64,000 bases of DNA from Variovorax sp. ZS18.2.2 (GCF_024701975.1 NZ_JANLNM010000014.1:52782-116781); one strand, 5' to 3'. Shown: positions 15,337 to 24,315, counted from the stretch's first letter. Translations and numbers: made by a program. Notes: generated from the sequence alone by a model not told the origin.

Positions 15337-17261
15337 GCCTTCACCTCCTTGAGCTTGGCATCTGCTTCAGTTTCATTCTTAGGTGCGCGCCAGCGGTCGG
15401 CGAGCTGCTTGACGGAGCCTGCGATGCCCTGCGGGAACAACAGCACGAGGATCAGGATGATGGCGCCGAGCATCGCGCGCCAGTAGTCGGTGTTGCGCGC
15501 GACGGTGTCGTGCAGCCAAGTGAAGGTGACGGCGCCGACCACCGGGCCCGCGAGCGTCTGGATGCCGCCGAGCAGCACCATCACGAGGCCATCGACCGAC
15601 TTGCCGACCGACAGGCTCTCGGGCGAGATGCTGCCCTTGGAGAACGCGTAGAGCGCGCCGGCGAGGCCCGCCACCGTGCCCGCGATGACGAAGGCCATCC
15701 ACTGCATGCGCTTCACGTCGATGCCGATGGCATCGGCGCGCAGCACCGAGTCGCGGCCCGCGCGCAGCGCATAGCCGAAGGGCGAGAACAGCACGCGGCG
15801 CAGCCACCACACGCCCGCGCCAACGAGCACCAGCGTGAGCCAGTAGTACGCCTGCTTGTTCGATAGCCATTCGGACGGCCACACGCCGGTCAGGCCGTTG
15901 CTGCCGCCGGTGAAGCTGTCCCACTGGTAGGTGATGGCCCAGGTGATCTGCGCGAAGGCCAGCGTGAGCATCGCGAGGTACACGCCCGAGAGCCGCACCG
16001 CGAACCAGCCGTAGACCAGCGCGCCGAGCGCGGCCACGACCGGCGCGACGATCAATGCGAGTTCCATCGGCAGGTGCAGCGAACGCACCAGCAATGCGGC
16101 GCCGTAGGCACCGAGCCCGAAGTACGCAGCGTGGCCGAAGGAGTGCATGCCCGCTGGTCCCATGATGAAGTGCAGGCTGGTGGCGAAGAGCGCGGCGATC
16201 AGCAGGTCGATCATCAGCACCATCGTGTAGGGCGAATTCACCGTCAGGAACGGCAGTACCGCAAGCATCAGCGCGAGCACCGCGGCGGCGATGAGGTAGG
16301 CATTGCTCGGGCGGCGCAGCGGCTCTTCCTGCATGCCCACGTAGCGGCTGGGCGCCTGCGGCCGGCCGAACAGGCCCCAGGGCCGCCAGACCAGCACGAT
16401 GGCCATCACGAGGAAGTCGACCATCAGCGTGAGCTTGGAGAACGACACGTCGACGCCAAAGATCTGCACCACGCCGAGCCAGATGCACACGGCCTTGATC
16501 TCGGCGATGAGCAGCGCTGCCACGTACGCGCCGGGCAGCGAGCCCATGCCGCCGACCACGACCACGACGAATGCGGCGCCGATGGTGTTCAGGTCCATCT
16601 CCAGCGTGGCGGGTTCGCGCGGCAGCTGCAGCGCACCGCCCAGGCCCGCGAGCAACGCGCCGAGCGCGAACACCGCGGTGAAGAGCCAGGCCTGGTTGAC
16701 GCCGAGCGCACTCACCATCTCGCGGTCTTGCGTGGCAGCGCGCACCAGCGTGCCGAAGCGCGTACGGGTGAGCAGCAGCCAGACGAGGCCGAGCACCAGT
16801 GGGCCGACGACGATCAGGAACAGGTCGTAGGACGGAAACTGTCGGCCGAGAATTTCGATCGAGCCCTTCAGGCCCGGCGCGCGCGGGCCGAGCAGTTCGT
16901 CGGGCCCCCAGAGCCACAGCACCGCGTCCTTGATGACGAGCACCAGCGCGAAGGTGGCGAGCAGCTGGAACAGCTCGGGCGCCTTGTAGATGCGGCGCAG
17001 GAGCAGCACCTCGATCAGCGCACCGAGCACGCCGACCGCGAGCGCCGCGATCAGCAGCGCGGGCCAGAAGCCCAGGGTCGAACCCAGCTTCTCGACCAGC
17101 GTGTACGCGACATAGATGCCGACCATGAAAAACGATCCATGGGCGAAGTTGACGATGCGCGTCACGCCGAAGATCAACGAGAGACCGGCCGCCACGAGGA
17201 AAAGCGAGGACGCGCCGGCCAACCCGTTGAGCAACTGAACAACGAAGCCTGAAAAGCTCAT
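15333..17261 (-). CDS. Fused LivH-LivM permease of a branched-chain-type ABC importer
   Basis: The 642-residue membrane protein joins two permeases that are normally separate. Residues 1 to about 310 are LivH-like (GLSLIFGVTRIVNFAHG near the start, GGMGSLPGAYVAALLI later). Residues about 330-642 are LivM-like (FGHAAYFGLGAYGA, LAFAQITWAITYQWDSFTGG, VLLGGIQTLAGPVVGA). The joint, around GRPQAPSRYVGMQEEP, is a polar cytoplasmic loop. Such fusions are known in Burkholderiales. It provides both transmembrane halves for the LivGF ATPases. The substrate is inferred from neighbours to be nicotinate or a pathway compound rather than leucine. Confidence 0.92.
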   Translation of the reverse strand: MSFSGFVVQLLNGLAGASSLFLVAAGLSLIFGVTRIVNFAHGSFFMVGIYVAYTLVEKLGSTLGFWPALLIAALAVGVLGALIEVLLLRRIYKAPELFQLLATFALVLVIKDAVLWLWGPDELLGPRAPGLKGSIEILGRQFPSYDLFLIVVGPLVLGLVWLLLTRTRFGTLVRAATQDREMVSALGVNQAWLFTAVFALGALLAGLGGALQLPREPATLEMDLNTIGAAFVVVVVGGMGSLPGAYVAALLIAEIKAVCIWLGVVQIFGVDVSFSKLTLMVDFLVMAIVLVWRPWGLFGRPQAPSRYVGMQEEPLRRPSNAYLIAAAVLALMLAVLPFLTVNSPYTMVLMIDLLIAALFATSLHFIMGPAGMHSFGHAAYFGLGAYGAALLVRSLHLPMELALIVAPVVAALGALVYGWFAVRLSGVYLAMLTLAFAQITWAITYQWDSFTGGSNGLTGVWPSEWLSNKQAYYWLTLVLVGAGVWWLRRVLFSPFGYALRAGRDSVLRADAIGIDVKRMQWMAFVIAGTVAGLAGALYAFSKGSISPESLSVGKSVDGLVMVLLGGIQTLAGPVVGAVTFTWLHDTVARNTDYWRAMLGAIILILVLLFPQGIAGSVKQLADRWRAPKNETEADAKLKEVKA

Positions 17262-17343
17262 AAGGACCCTGAGGAAACTGGAGACACCGCGCCCTGCCGC
17301 GCTCGATCAGAGCGGCGGCAGGCGCGTTGCAGGAGCCGTGCGG

Positions 17344-18549
17344 TCAGTCCGCAGGGCGCATCTTCTTCACTTCGTCATCACTCGGCTGGAACTTGGCACC
17401 GTCCAGGTACACGTAATCGACCATCACGCCCTTGCCGCCGTCGTTCTTGGTCTTGCCGACATACGCGCCCATGGTGGACTGGTTGTCCTGCGCGCGGTAG
17501 TTGATCTTGCCGAAGGGCGTGTCGACCTGCAGGCCCTTGAAGGCCGCGACGAGTTTTTCGGTGTCGGTGCTGCCAGCCTTCTTGATGCCCGCCGCGATCG
17601 AGTGGATCGCGCTGTAGCCAACGACCGAACCGAGGCGCGGGTAGTCCTTGAACTTGGCCTGGTAGGCATCGAGGAAGGCCTTGTGCTCGGGCGTCTTCAC
17701 GCCGTTCCACGGGTAGCCGGTCACGATCCAGCCGTTGGGCGCTTCGTCCTTCAGCGGGTCGAGGTACTCGGGCTCGCCGGTCAGCACGCTCACGACCTCG
17801 CGGTCCTTGAAGAGGCCGCGCGTGTTGCCTTCGCGCACGAACTTGGAGAGGTCTGCGCCAAAGAGCACGTTGAAGATCGCGTCGGGCTTGGCATCGGCCA
17901 GCGCCTGCACCACGCTGCCCGAATCGACCTTGCCCAGCGGCGGCGCCTGCTCGGCGACGAACTCGACGTCGGGCTGCGCGGCCTTCAAGAGCGTCTTGAA
18001 GGTGGCGACCGACGACTGGCCGTATTCGTAGTTGGGGTACACGATCGCCCAGCGCTTCTTCTTGAGCTTGGCGGCCTCGGGCACCAGCATCGCGACCTGC
18101 ATGTAGGTCGAGGGACGCAGGCGATAGGTGTACTTGTTGCCGTTGCTCCAGACGATCTTGTCGGTGAGCGGTTCGGCGGCCAGGTAGAAGAATTTCTTTT
18201 GCTTGGCGAAGTCGGTGAGCGCGAGGCCGGTGTTCGAGAGAAACGCGCCGGCCAGCACGTCGATCTTCTCGCGCGAGATGAGTTCTTCGGCCACGCGCAC
18301 GGCGTCGCCGGGGTTGGCGTTGTCGTCGCGGCTGATGAGCTCGATCTTCTTGCCGTTGATGCCGCCCTTGGCGTTGATCTCGTCGACGGCGAGTTCCATG
18401 CCCTTCTTGTAGGGCTCGAGGAAGGCGGGCTGCGCCTTGTAGCTGTTGATTTCGCCGATCTTGATCACGCCCTGCGCATGCGCGGGGACGAGGGCTGTGG
18501 CCAGCGTGACGACGGAAGCGGCGCAAAAGGCAAGGCGCAATGGATTCAT
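17344..18549 (-). CDS. Second ABC transporter substrate-binding protein (LivK/AmiC type)
   Basis: The protein has 401 residues from the ATG at 18549, which follows GGAGCTTCCCG. A longer frame to 18582 lacks such a site. A clear signal peptide (LAFCAASVVTLATALVPAHA) precedes GVIKIGEINSYKAQPAF. The fold is Peripla_BP_6, with INGKKIELISRDDNANPGD and GAFLSNTG. It is encoded directly upstream of the permease gene. A GC-rich hairpin lies in the 82-bp gap between them and may set the amount of binding protein relative to permease. Confidence 0.92.
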   Translation of the reverse strand: MNPLRLAFCAASVVTLATALVPAHAQGVIKIGEINSYKAQPAFLEPYKKGMELAVDEINAKGGINGKKIELISRDDNANPGDAVRVAEELISREKIDVLAGAFLSNTGLALTDFAKQKKFFYLAAEPLTDKIVWSNGNKYTYRLRPSTYMQVAMLVPEAAKLKKKRWAIVYPNYEYGQSSVATFKTLLKAAQPDVEFVAEQAPPLGKVDSGSVVQALADAKPDAIFNVLFGADLSKFVREGNTRGLFKDREVVSVLTGEPEYLDPLKDEAPNGWIVTGYPWNGVKTPEHKAFLDAYQAKFKDYPRLGSVVGYSAIHSIAAGIKKAGSTDTEKLVAAFKGLQVDTPFGKINYRAQDNQSTMGAYVGKTKNDGGKGVMVDYVYLDGAKFQPSDDEVKKMRPAD

Positions 18550-18611
18550 CGGGAAGCTCCTAGGGGTTCGAACAGAAAACACGTGTGCGGTGGTGACGGT
18601 GAAAAGACGGA

Positions 18612-19196
18612 TCAGCGGAGACCGTCTTCGCCCTTGATCTCGCTGGCCTGCAGCCCGCCGATGCGCGGCAGCGGGCGGCCGCTGTCGGTCACGGCCACGG
18701 CGACAACGATTTCGTTGGCGCGCGGTGCATCGGACACGCGGGCCTCGATGGCATCGAAGTGGCTGCGCACGAAGGCGGCGTCTTTATGGCCGAGCGGCAC
18801 GTCGATGGCGGTGCCGAGCGTGCCCTGCTTCTTCGCCGAGGGCACGAGCGCCGCGCCTTTCTCGACCGCCACGCGCAACGGTGCGCCGAGCTTGGGGTGC
18901 AGGACGGCCGCCGCATGTTCGAGCTCGCCGCGCTCGCCGACGATCGCGGCCTTGCCGTAGCTCTGCGCCTGGCCGGGCTCGATGCCGAGCGCCTTGACGG
19001 CCTTCTGGCCGAGCAGCGCGCCGAGTTCTTCGCCGATGGCGATGAGCTCGTCGAGGTTCTCGCTGTAGCGGCCGGCGTAGGGGTTCTCGATCACGGCAAT
19101 GGCGACGGCGCGGCGCGTGGGCGGCGTCACGTCCTGGCCCATTTCCTTGCGGGTTTCATCGACCTGGATGACGAGCTTGCGGATGTTGGCGGTCAT
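18612..19196 (-). CDS. DUF1185 (amino acid synthesis family) protein, copy 2
   Basis: The 194-residue cytosolic protein belongs to the DUF1185 family, whose members have known folds but no settled reaction. Recognisable pieces are IENPYAGRYSENL (about 36-48), SYGKAAIVGERGELEHAAA, AIDVPLGHKDAAFVRSHFD and a C-terminal LQASEIKGEDGL. A paralogue of similar size lies just upstream with the same landmarks. Their pairing with reductase and enamidase genes suggests an enzyme or enzyme subunits in the pathway. Confidence 0.88.
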   Translation of the reverse strand: MTANIRKLVIQVDETRKEMGQDVTPPTRRAVAIAVIENPYAGRYSENLDELIAIGEELGALLGQKAVKALGIEPGQAQSYGKAAIVGERGELEHAAAVLHPKLGAPLRVAVEKGAALVPSAKKQGTLGTAIDVPLGHKDAAFVRSHFDAIEARVSDAPRANEIVVAVAVTDSGRPLPRIGGLQASEIKGEDGLR

Positions 19197-19235
19197 GTTC
19201 TGTGTGTTCCTTGTCTTGTCTCTGTATGCATGGGC

Positions 19236-19877
19236 TTAGCGCAGGCCGTCCCACTTGCTGATGTCTTTCGCGAGCAGGCCGCCGACGCGGGCGTGCACGC
19301 GGTAGCCGGTGCTCATCGCGAGGATGAAGACGATCTCGTCGGCCGCCGGCGCGCCGGGCACGCGCACCTCGATGGCGTCGAACTGGCCGCGCACGTAGCT
19401 CGCGTTGATGTTGGTGAGCGGCACATCGAGCGCGGCGCCGGGCGGGCCGACCTTCTTGGTCGAGGGCACGATAGAGAGCGCATTGCCGGGTTGGCCTTTT
19501 TTCTCTTCGGCGATGCCCGCGGTGTAGGCGACGCGGCTGCCCTTCCAGCCGAGCAGTTCGCGCATCGCGTAGCCGCCGGGTACGTGCCAGAGCGCACCGT
19601 GCTCCAGCTCGCCGTCGGCGCCGACGATGGCGCCCTTGCCGTAGGTGGAAATGTGTTCGAGTGGCACGTCCATTGCGGCGTGCAGCTTGTGCGCCATGTC
19701 CACGCCCACCGGGTCGAGCAGCGCCATCATCGGCAGGATGTCGGGCTCGTAGCGACCCGCGAAAGGATTGGTCAGCACCGCGCCGATGGCACCGCGCACC
19801 AACGGGGTGTCGGCGCGCGGTCCGAACTCGTGGTGGATGTGCTCGACATGGGTGAAGACGCGACGAATTTCGATCAT
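19236..19877 (-). CDS. DUF1185 (amino acid synthesis family) protein, copy 1
   Basis: The 213-residue protein, starting MIEIRRVFTHVE, is a paralogue of the 18612-19196 product. It shares TNPFAGRYEPDI, TYGKGAIVGADGELEHGA, ALDVPLTNINASYVRGQFD and LAKDISKWDGL. It is about 20 residues longer, with an insert around EEKKGQPGNALS. Identity between the copies is only moderate, so they may form a heteromer or handle successive intermediates. The ATG at 19877 was chosen because the upstream in-frame extension reads through the end of the UPF0280 gene. The start has only a weak AAGG ribosome-binding site. Confidence 0.87.
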   Translation of the reverse strand: MIEIRRVFTHVEHIHHEFGPRADTPLVRGAIGAVLTNPFAGRYEPDILPMMALLDPVGVDMAHKLHAAMDVPLEHISTYGKGAIVGADGELEHGALWHVPGGYAMRELLGWKGSRVAYTAGIAEEKKGQPGNALSIVPSTKKVGPPGAALDVPLTNINASYVRGQFDAIEVRVPGAPAADEIVFILAMSTGYRVHARVGGLLAKDISKWDGLR

Positions 19878-19897
19878 GAAAAAGAACCTTGCTTTCG

Positions 19898-20806
19898 TTA
19901 AGCAAATACTGAACCAACTGTTTTCGGGCGCACGGTCTGCAGCGACTTCGAGCATAAGGGCGCTACAAGTCGGAACTGCCCCTGGCAAACGAGTAGAACG
20001 GCCCAGACGAGCCCTCCTTTTTGCAGGACCTTGGCGCAGATCGCGCCCGTATCGAGTGCGCTCTTGACCTGCGACGGTGCGAGCGGCGGCACGTCGACGG
20101 TGACGAGGGTGTCGCCCAGGTCACTGTCGTCCTTGCATTCGCTGGCGGGCTTGCGCTGGATGAGGGCGTCGTCGACATCGACGGCGTTGGCGATCACTGT
20201 CGCCGCCGCATCGGCCTGTGCTGCGGTGGCGGCCAGGACCGTCACGCTGTCGGCGATGCCCAGCGAGAAACTGCGGCCGCGCCAGCCGCTGGTGGCGACG
20301 CCGCGCACGGGCTCGTCGGCATGCAGCTCGAACTGGCCGTCTGTGGTGAGGATGCCGTTGTTGTGGTCGCGCCAGTCGAAGCGCGCGATGTCTGCGAACA
20401 CGCCCACTCGCGCCGATTGCCCGGGCGCGAGGTGCAGCGCGATGTCGCCGCCGTTGTTGATCCAGGCACGCTCGATGCCGGGGCGGTCGTAGAAAGCGAT
20501 CAACTCCTGCGCCACCGAGCCCGCCACCGCCGCCATCGGCGTGATGAACATCGGCAAGAACGCCGCGCACGCATCCCACATGCGCTGCCCGACGACGCCA
20601 CGCGGGCGCATCTTGTCGGTCACCGGCAAACGCAAGAGCGGCAGCTCGTGCACCAGCTCGTCGAGCACGTGGCCGAAGCGCGCCCAGGCCGCGTCGTGCG
20701 CGGCCGCGACGGCATACGGATCGCCGTGCGCCTCGGCCACGATGTCAATCGGGCCGTGGTTGAAGTGCCAGCGACCGCCGTCGAGCGGGCTGCGTTGGGC
20801 GGACAT
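19898..20806 (-). CDS. UPF0280/ApbE-like family protein
   Basis: The 302-residue protein fits the UPF0280 family. MRPRGVVGQRMWDA lies at about 66-79 and AWINNGGDIALHL at 114-126; its NNGGD resembles the metal/FAD-binding motif of ApbE flavin transferases. DVDDALIQRKPASECKDDSDL is the conserved tail. ApbE attaches FMN to proteins, but UPF0280 itself has no established activity. Only three bases separate it from the 6-hydroxynicotinate reductase-like gene upstream, so tight coupling is likely. A role in maturing or assisting that reductase is a reasonable inference. The last 25 or so residues, near 19900-19975, look poorly conserved. Confidence 0.85.
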   Translation of the reverse strand: MSAQRSPLDGGRWHFNHGPIDIVAEAHGDPYAVAAAHDAAWARFGHVLDELVHELPLLRLPVTDKMRPRGVVGQRMWDACAAFLPMFITPMAAVAGSVAQELIAFYDRPGIERAWINNGGDIALHLAPGQSARVGVFADIARFDWRDHNNGILTTDGQFELHADEPVRGVATSGWRGRSFSLGIADSVTVLAATAAQADAAATVIANAVDVDDALIQRKPASECKDDSDLGDTLVTVDVPPLAPSQVKSALDTGAICAKVLQKGGLVWAVLLVCQGQFRLVAPLCSKSLQTVRPKTVGSVFA

Positions 20807-20809
20807 GGT

Positions 20810-22435
20810 TCAGCCCAGCATGGGTGCGTGGCCGAGCGGCCACGGGTTGGCGTCGTCCATGACGAGCCATTGACGCGCGAGCGGCGCGCCGTCGTCCTGC
20901 CACGCACCGCGCGCGAGCGCCTGTTCGAGCGAGAAGATGTGTTCCATGTGGCCGCCGAGCGCTTCGTAGTCGGCGCGCCGCATGCTGAATTCGATGGGCG
21001 CGACGATGGCCGGCGTGGGCACGGTGCCGAAGCTGTTGTCGGGCATGCGCATGACGTCAGCCATCACGGTGATGCCGCCGCCGGGCCACACATAAGCGGG
21101 TGCGCCGCCGCAGGTGACGTTGACCAGCGCGCGCTTGATGGCGCGCGTCAGCAGTACCGGGTTTTCGGTCACGCCGGCACGCAGGCTGCCGCCGGCACCG
21201 CCGAGGAACAGCACGGTGCACAGCGAGGGCTCGCAGTTCTCGCCGATGCGGTCGACGATGCGCTTCACTTCGGCAGGCATTTCCTGTTCGATGGGCTTCA
21301 GTGCCTCATCGAGCACGTACCACTGCGCGTGTTCGCCGGTGGTCGATGTCATCAGGAGACGCAGGCCCGGGCGCGCAACGCCCTCTTCCCAGCCTTCGAT
21401 AATCGCGAGCGGATCGGCGATGTCGGTGCCGCCCCAGCCGTTGCCCGGGTTCGCCACCTGGAAGTAGCGCCCCGGCGTGGACTTGCGGCCCAGCATCTGG
21501 ATGCCCGAAGGCGCCATGTCCAGGCACCGGCCGGCCTGGTGTTCGGTGAGCACGCCGGTGATGTGGTCGTCGACCACCACCACCTCGTCGGCCACGCCCG
21601 CGAACTGGCGCGCGAAGATGCCGACCGCCGCGGAGCCGCAACCCACGCGCATGCGTTGCTCTTCCACGCCGTTGACGATGGGCGCCTTGCCGGCCTGGAT
21701 CACCAGCGTGGAGCCGCCGTCGATGGTGCACTCCACCGCCTTCTTGTTGCCCAGGAACTGCATCAGCTCGGCCGTCATGCGGCCTTCCTTCTTGCTGCCG
21801 CCGGTGAGGTGGTGCACGCCGCCGAGCGACAGCATCTGCGAGCCGTATTCGGCCGTGGTGACATGGCCCACGACCTCGCCGCGGTAGCGCACGTTGGCCT
21901 GCTCGGAGCCGAGGAAACGGTCGGTGTCGATCTTCACCTTGAAGCTGCAGTAGCTGAAGATGCCTTCGGTGACGACGGTGACCATGTCCACGCCCTGGGC
22001 CTTGGAGGCCACGATGAAGGGAGCGGGTTTGTAGTCGGGGTACGTGGTGGACGAGCCCACGCCGGTGACGAAGACTTCGTCGGCGTGCAGCAGGTCGCCG
22101 TTCCAGTCGGGGGCGCCGACTTCGATCACTTCGTTCTTGTCGGCAGCCGGGCGATCGAAGGGCACCAGCGTCGGCGCCTCGCTTGCGATTTCGCGGCGCA
22201 GCAGCACGACGGGGTCGACGCGTACCAGCACGCCTTCGCGGTTGGCATAGCGGTCGCAGGCGCCGGTGCGGCCGTCGGAAATCTGGCAGAGCACCGGACA
22301 GGCGTTGCACTCGACCTTGGCGGTGCTCATCTTGTCGTTGCGCGGCGGCGCCTTGCCGAAGGCGCTGGCGCCGGCTTCGGCGACCACCGGCATGTCCATG
22401 CCGGGCAATCCGTCTGTCTTGGTGTGTTCGGTCAT
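20810..22435 (-). CDS. 6-hydroxynicotinate reductase-like iron-sulfur protein
   Basis: The protein has 541 residues from the ATG at 22435. An N-terminal cysteine set VECNACPVLC...TGAC (C43, C46, C50, C60) would hold an Fe-S cluster. Long conserved tracts follow: EVFVTGVGSSTTYPDYKPAP, IDGGSTLVIQAGKAPIVNG and NPGNGWGGTDIADPLAI. By recognition it matches proteins named 6-hydroxynicotinate reductase, which in Eubacterium barkeri reduces 6-hydroxynicotinate to 1,4,5,6-tetrahydro-6-oxonicotinate using ferredoxin. The enamidase that acts next is encoded on the divergent arm, together with a ferredoxin-NADP reductase that could supply electrons. The repeat-rich 22.44-22.75 kb region is its promoter region. 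Confidence 0.87.
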   Translation of the reverse strand: MTEHTKTDGLPGMDMPVVAEAGASAFGKAPPRNDKMSTAKVECNACPVLCQISDGRTGACDRYANREGVLVRVDPVVLLRREIASEAPTLVPFDRPAADKNEVIEVGAPDWNGDLLHADEVFVTGVGSSTTYPDYKPAPFIVASKAQGVDMVTVVTEGIFSYCSFKVKIDTDRFLGSEQANVRYRGEVVGHVTTAEYGSQMLSLGGVHHLTGGSKKEGRMTAELMQFLGNKKAVECTIDGGSTLVIQAGKAPIVNGVEEQRMRVGCGSAAVGIFARQFAGVADEVVVVDDHITGVLTEHQAGRCLDMAPSGIQMLGRKSTPGRYFQVANPGNGWGGTDIADPLAIIEGWEEGVARPGLRLLMTSTTGEHAQWYVLDEALKPIEQEMPAEVKRIVDRIGENCEPSLCTVLFLGGAGGSLRAGVTENPVLLTRAIKRALVNVTCGGAPAYVWPGGGITVMADVMRMPDNSFGTVPTPAIVAPIEFSMRRADYEALGGHMEHIFSLEQALARGAWQDDGAPLARQWLVMDDANPWPLGHAPMLG

Positions 22436-22531
22436 CGGGCGATCTCGTGGGCGGTATGTGTTGGGCAATCCGGTCCGGTGGGGTTCGCAACAAACGTGCC
22501 GTCTGCCCGCTTGTGCGTCGCCTGCCGTTTG

Positions 22532-22585
22532 TGTAGCATTCCCTACACTTTCATGTTGCATTCACTACATTTGAGATCAATGTAG
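22532..22585. promoter_or_regulatory. Operator cluster in the divergent promoter region of the nicotinate-type locus
   Basis: Two copies of a 16-bp site lie exactly 22 bp apart, two helical turns: TGTAGCATTCCCTACA (22532-22547) and TGTTGCATTCACTACA (22554-22569). The second overlaps a 21-bp palindrome running from CTACATTTG to CAATGTAG (22565-22585). The gap between the divergent reductase and ferredoxin-reductase genes is otherwise featureless. The TetR protein encoded at 23542 is the obvious candidate to bind here and control both arms. Confidence 0.75.
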
Positions 22586-22746
22586 CAAACAGGCCCGATG
22601 CTTGCAATGGTGTTTTCTCGCGATGTTCATCGGGGTTTTTACGACCAACGACAATGGAGGGTTCGGAGCCGGCCGGCGGCTTGCGCCCCAAGGGCGTGCA
22701 TTCCGGCTCAGCCAGTCCCCTGTCATTCACCACTATTGAGTTCCGT

Positions 22747-23520
22747 ATGAGTGCCTTCAACGAAGAACGCGTCCTGAGCGTCCACCACTGGACCGACCGC
22801 CTGTTCACCTTCACCACCACGCGCGACCCGTCGCTGCGCTTCTCGAACGGTCATTTCACGATGATCGGCCTGAAGGTCAACAACAAGCCCCTGCTGCGCG
22901 CCTACAGCATCGTGAGCCCCAACTACGAGGAGCACCTCGAGTTCCTGAGCATCAAGGTGGAAGAAGGCCCGCTCACCTCGAAGCTGCAGCACATCCAGGT
23001 GGGAGACACCATCATCGTGGGCCGCAAGCCCACCGGCACTCTGCTGATCGACTACACGCTGCCCGCCAAGCGCCTGTACCTGTTCGGCACGGGCACCGGC
23101 CTCGCACCGTTCATGAGCATCATCCGCGACCCGGAAACCTACGAGAAGTTCGAGCAGGTCATCCTGGTGCACGGCGTGCGCCAGGTCGACGAGCTGGCCT
23201 ATCACGACCTCGTGACCGACCACCTGCCCAAGCACGAGATCCTGGGCGAGATGATCGAGAAGCAGCTGCTCTACTACCCGACCGTCACGCGCGAGGAGTT
23301 CCGCAACCAGGGCCGCATCACCGACCTGATCGAGAGCAACAAGCTCACCGACGACCTCGGCCTGCCGCCTCTCAACGTCGAAGAAGATCGCGTGATGCTG
23401 TGCGGCAGCCCCGGTCTGCTGGTCGACCTGAAGCACATCCTCGAGAAGCGCGGCTTCAAGGAAGGCAACACGAGCACGCCAGGCGACTTCGTCGTCGAAC
23501 GCGCCTTCGCAGAAAAGTAA
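22747..23520 (+). CDS. fpr: Ferredoxin--NADP reductase
   Basis: The 257-residue flavoprotein starts at the ATG at 22747; in-frame sequence extends upstream but looks non-coding. It has the FAD motif RAYSIVSPNYEEHLEF, the NADP-binding start LFGTGTGLAPFMS, CGSPGLLVDLK near the end and the short C-terminal VVERAFAEK of the bacterial Fpr class. It moves electrons between NADPH and ferredoxin or flavodoxin. Most Burkholderiales use it for housekeeping. Here it sits in the divergent arm with tetR and the enamidase gene, so reduction of the 6-hydroxynicotinate reductase via ferredoxin is a likely role. No ferredoxin gene is nearby. Confidence 0.93.
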   Translation: MSAFNEERVLSVHHWTDRLFTFTTTRDPSLRFSNGHFTMIGLKVNNKPLLRAYSIVSPNYEEHLEFLSIKVEEGPLTSKLQHIQVGDTIIVGRKPTGTLLIDYTLPAKRLYLFGTGTGLAPFMSIIRDPETYEKFEQVILVHGVRQVDELAYHDLVTDHLPKHEILGEMIEKQLLYYPTVTREEFRNQGRITDLIESNKLTDDLGLPPLNVEEDRVMLCGSPGLLVDLKHILEKRGFKEGNTSTPGDFVVERAFAEK

Positions 23521-23541
23521 GCCAGGGACACCGCGCGCACG

Positions 23542-24315
23542 ATGGCCGACAGCCGCACCGCTTCAAAGCCCAAGCCCCAGCGCCGCACGGGCGTGCGCGA
23601 GGCGGCCGCGCAGGCCACGCGCGACAGCATCCTGAAATCGGCGACCAAGGTGTTCGCCAAGTACGGCTACGACGGCGGCAGCGTGGAGAAGATATCCAAG
23701 GCCGCCAAGTCGTACGACCGGATGATCTACTACTACTTCGGCAGCAAAGAGGGCCTCTTCATCGCGGTGCTCGAAGGCATCTACCAGCGCATGGACGATG
23801 CCGAGGCGGCGATCGCGCTCGATGCAAGCCGCCCCGTGGAAGCGCTCACCGAAGTCATCCGCTTCGTGCTCGGCTACTACCGCAAGAACCCCGAGTTCGT
23901 GACGCTGCTGAACACCGAGAACCTGCACAAGGGCCGGCACATCTCCAAGTCGCTCAGGGCGCGCGAGTATTCGTCGCGGGCGGTGGCGATCATTGCTGAG
24001 ATCCTTGCGAGCGGCTCGGCGCAGGGCCTGTTCCGCAAGGACCTTGTGGCGCGCGACATCTATCTGCTGATCGCCTCCACCGGCTATTTCTATACCTCCA
24101 ACCGCCACACGCTCACCGCCTTCCTCGGCGAGCCGCTGGAGTCGCCGGAGGCGATCACGCACTGGGAAGACTTCGTGATCGAGACCCTGCTGCGCACCGT
24201 GCGCGCGGACGACATCCAGGAACAAGACAACACCCCACCCCACGACGAGGACACCACGAAATGGCAGAAATCGCAGCCGGCGCAAAGTCGGGCAAGGTCG
24301 TCATCAAGAACATAG
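23542..24315 (+). CDS. TetR/AcrR-family transcriptional regulator
   Basis: The 257-residue regulator has its helix-turn-helix at about 25-75: RDSILKSATKVFAKYGYDGGS, then KISKAAKSYDRMIYYYFGSKEGLF. A C-terminal ligand domain follows. Its last 18 codons overlap the start of the downstream enamidase gene by 55 bp in another frame, which implies co-transcription. It is the only regulator in the nicotinate-type locus, so it most likely binds the TGTAG/CTACA sites at 22532-22585. The effector could be a pyridine carboxylate or a pathway intermediate. Confidence 0.92.
   Translation: MADSRTASKPKPQRRTGVREAAAQATRDSILKSATKVFAKYGYDGGSVEKISKAAKSYDRMIYYYFGSKEGLFIAVLEGIYQRMDDAEAAIALDASRPVEALTEVIRFVLGYYRKNPEFVTLLNTENLHKGRHISKSLRAREYSSRAVAIIAEILASGSAQGLFRKDLVARDIYLLIASTGYFYTSNRHTLTAFLGEPLESPEAITHWEDFVIETLLRTVRADDIQEQDNTPPHDEDTTKWQKSQPAQSRARSSSRT

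Noticed and set aside
20021..22585. A plus-strand frame of over 850 codons opposite the reductase-like gene.
   Set aside because: Composition is typical of an antisense frame of a high-GC gene, without domains, while the minus strand has Fe-S cysteines and conserved tracts.
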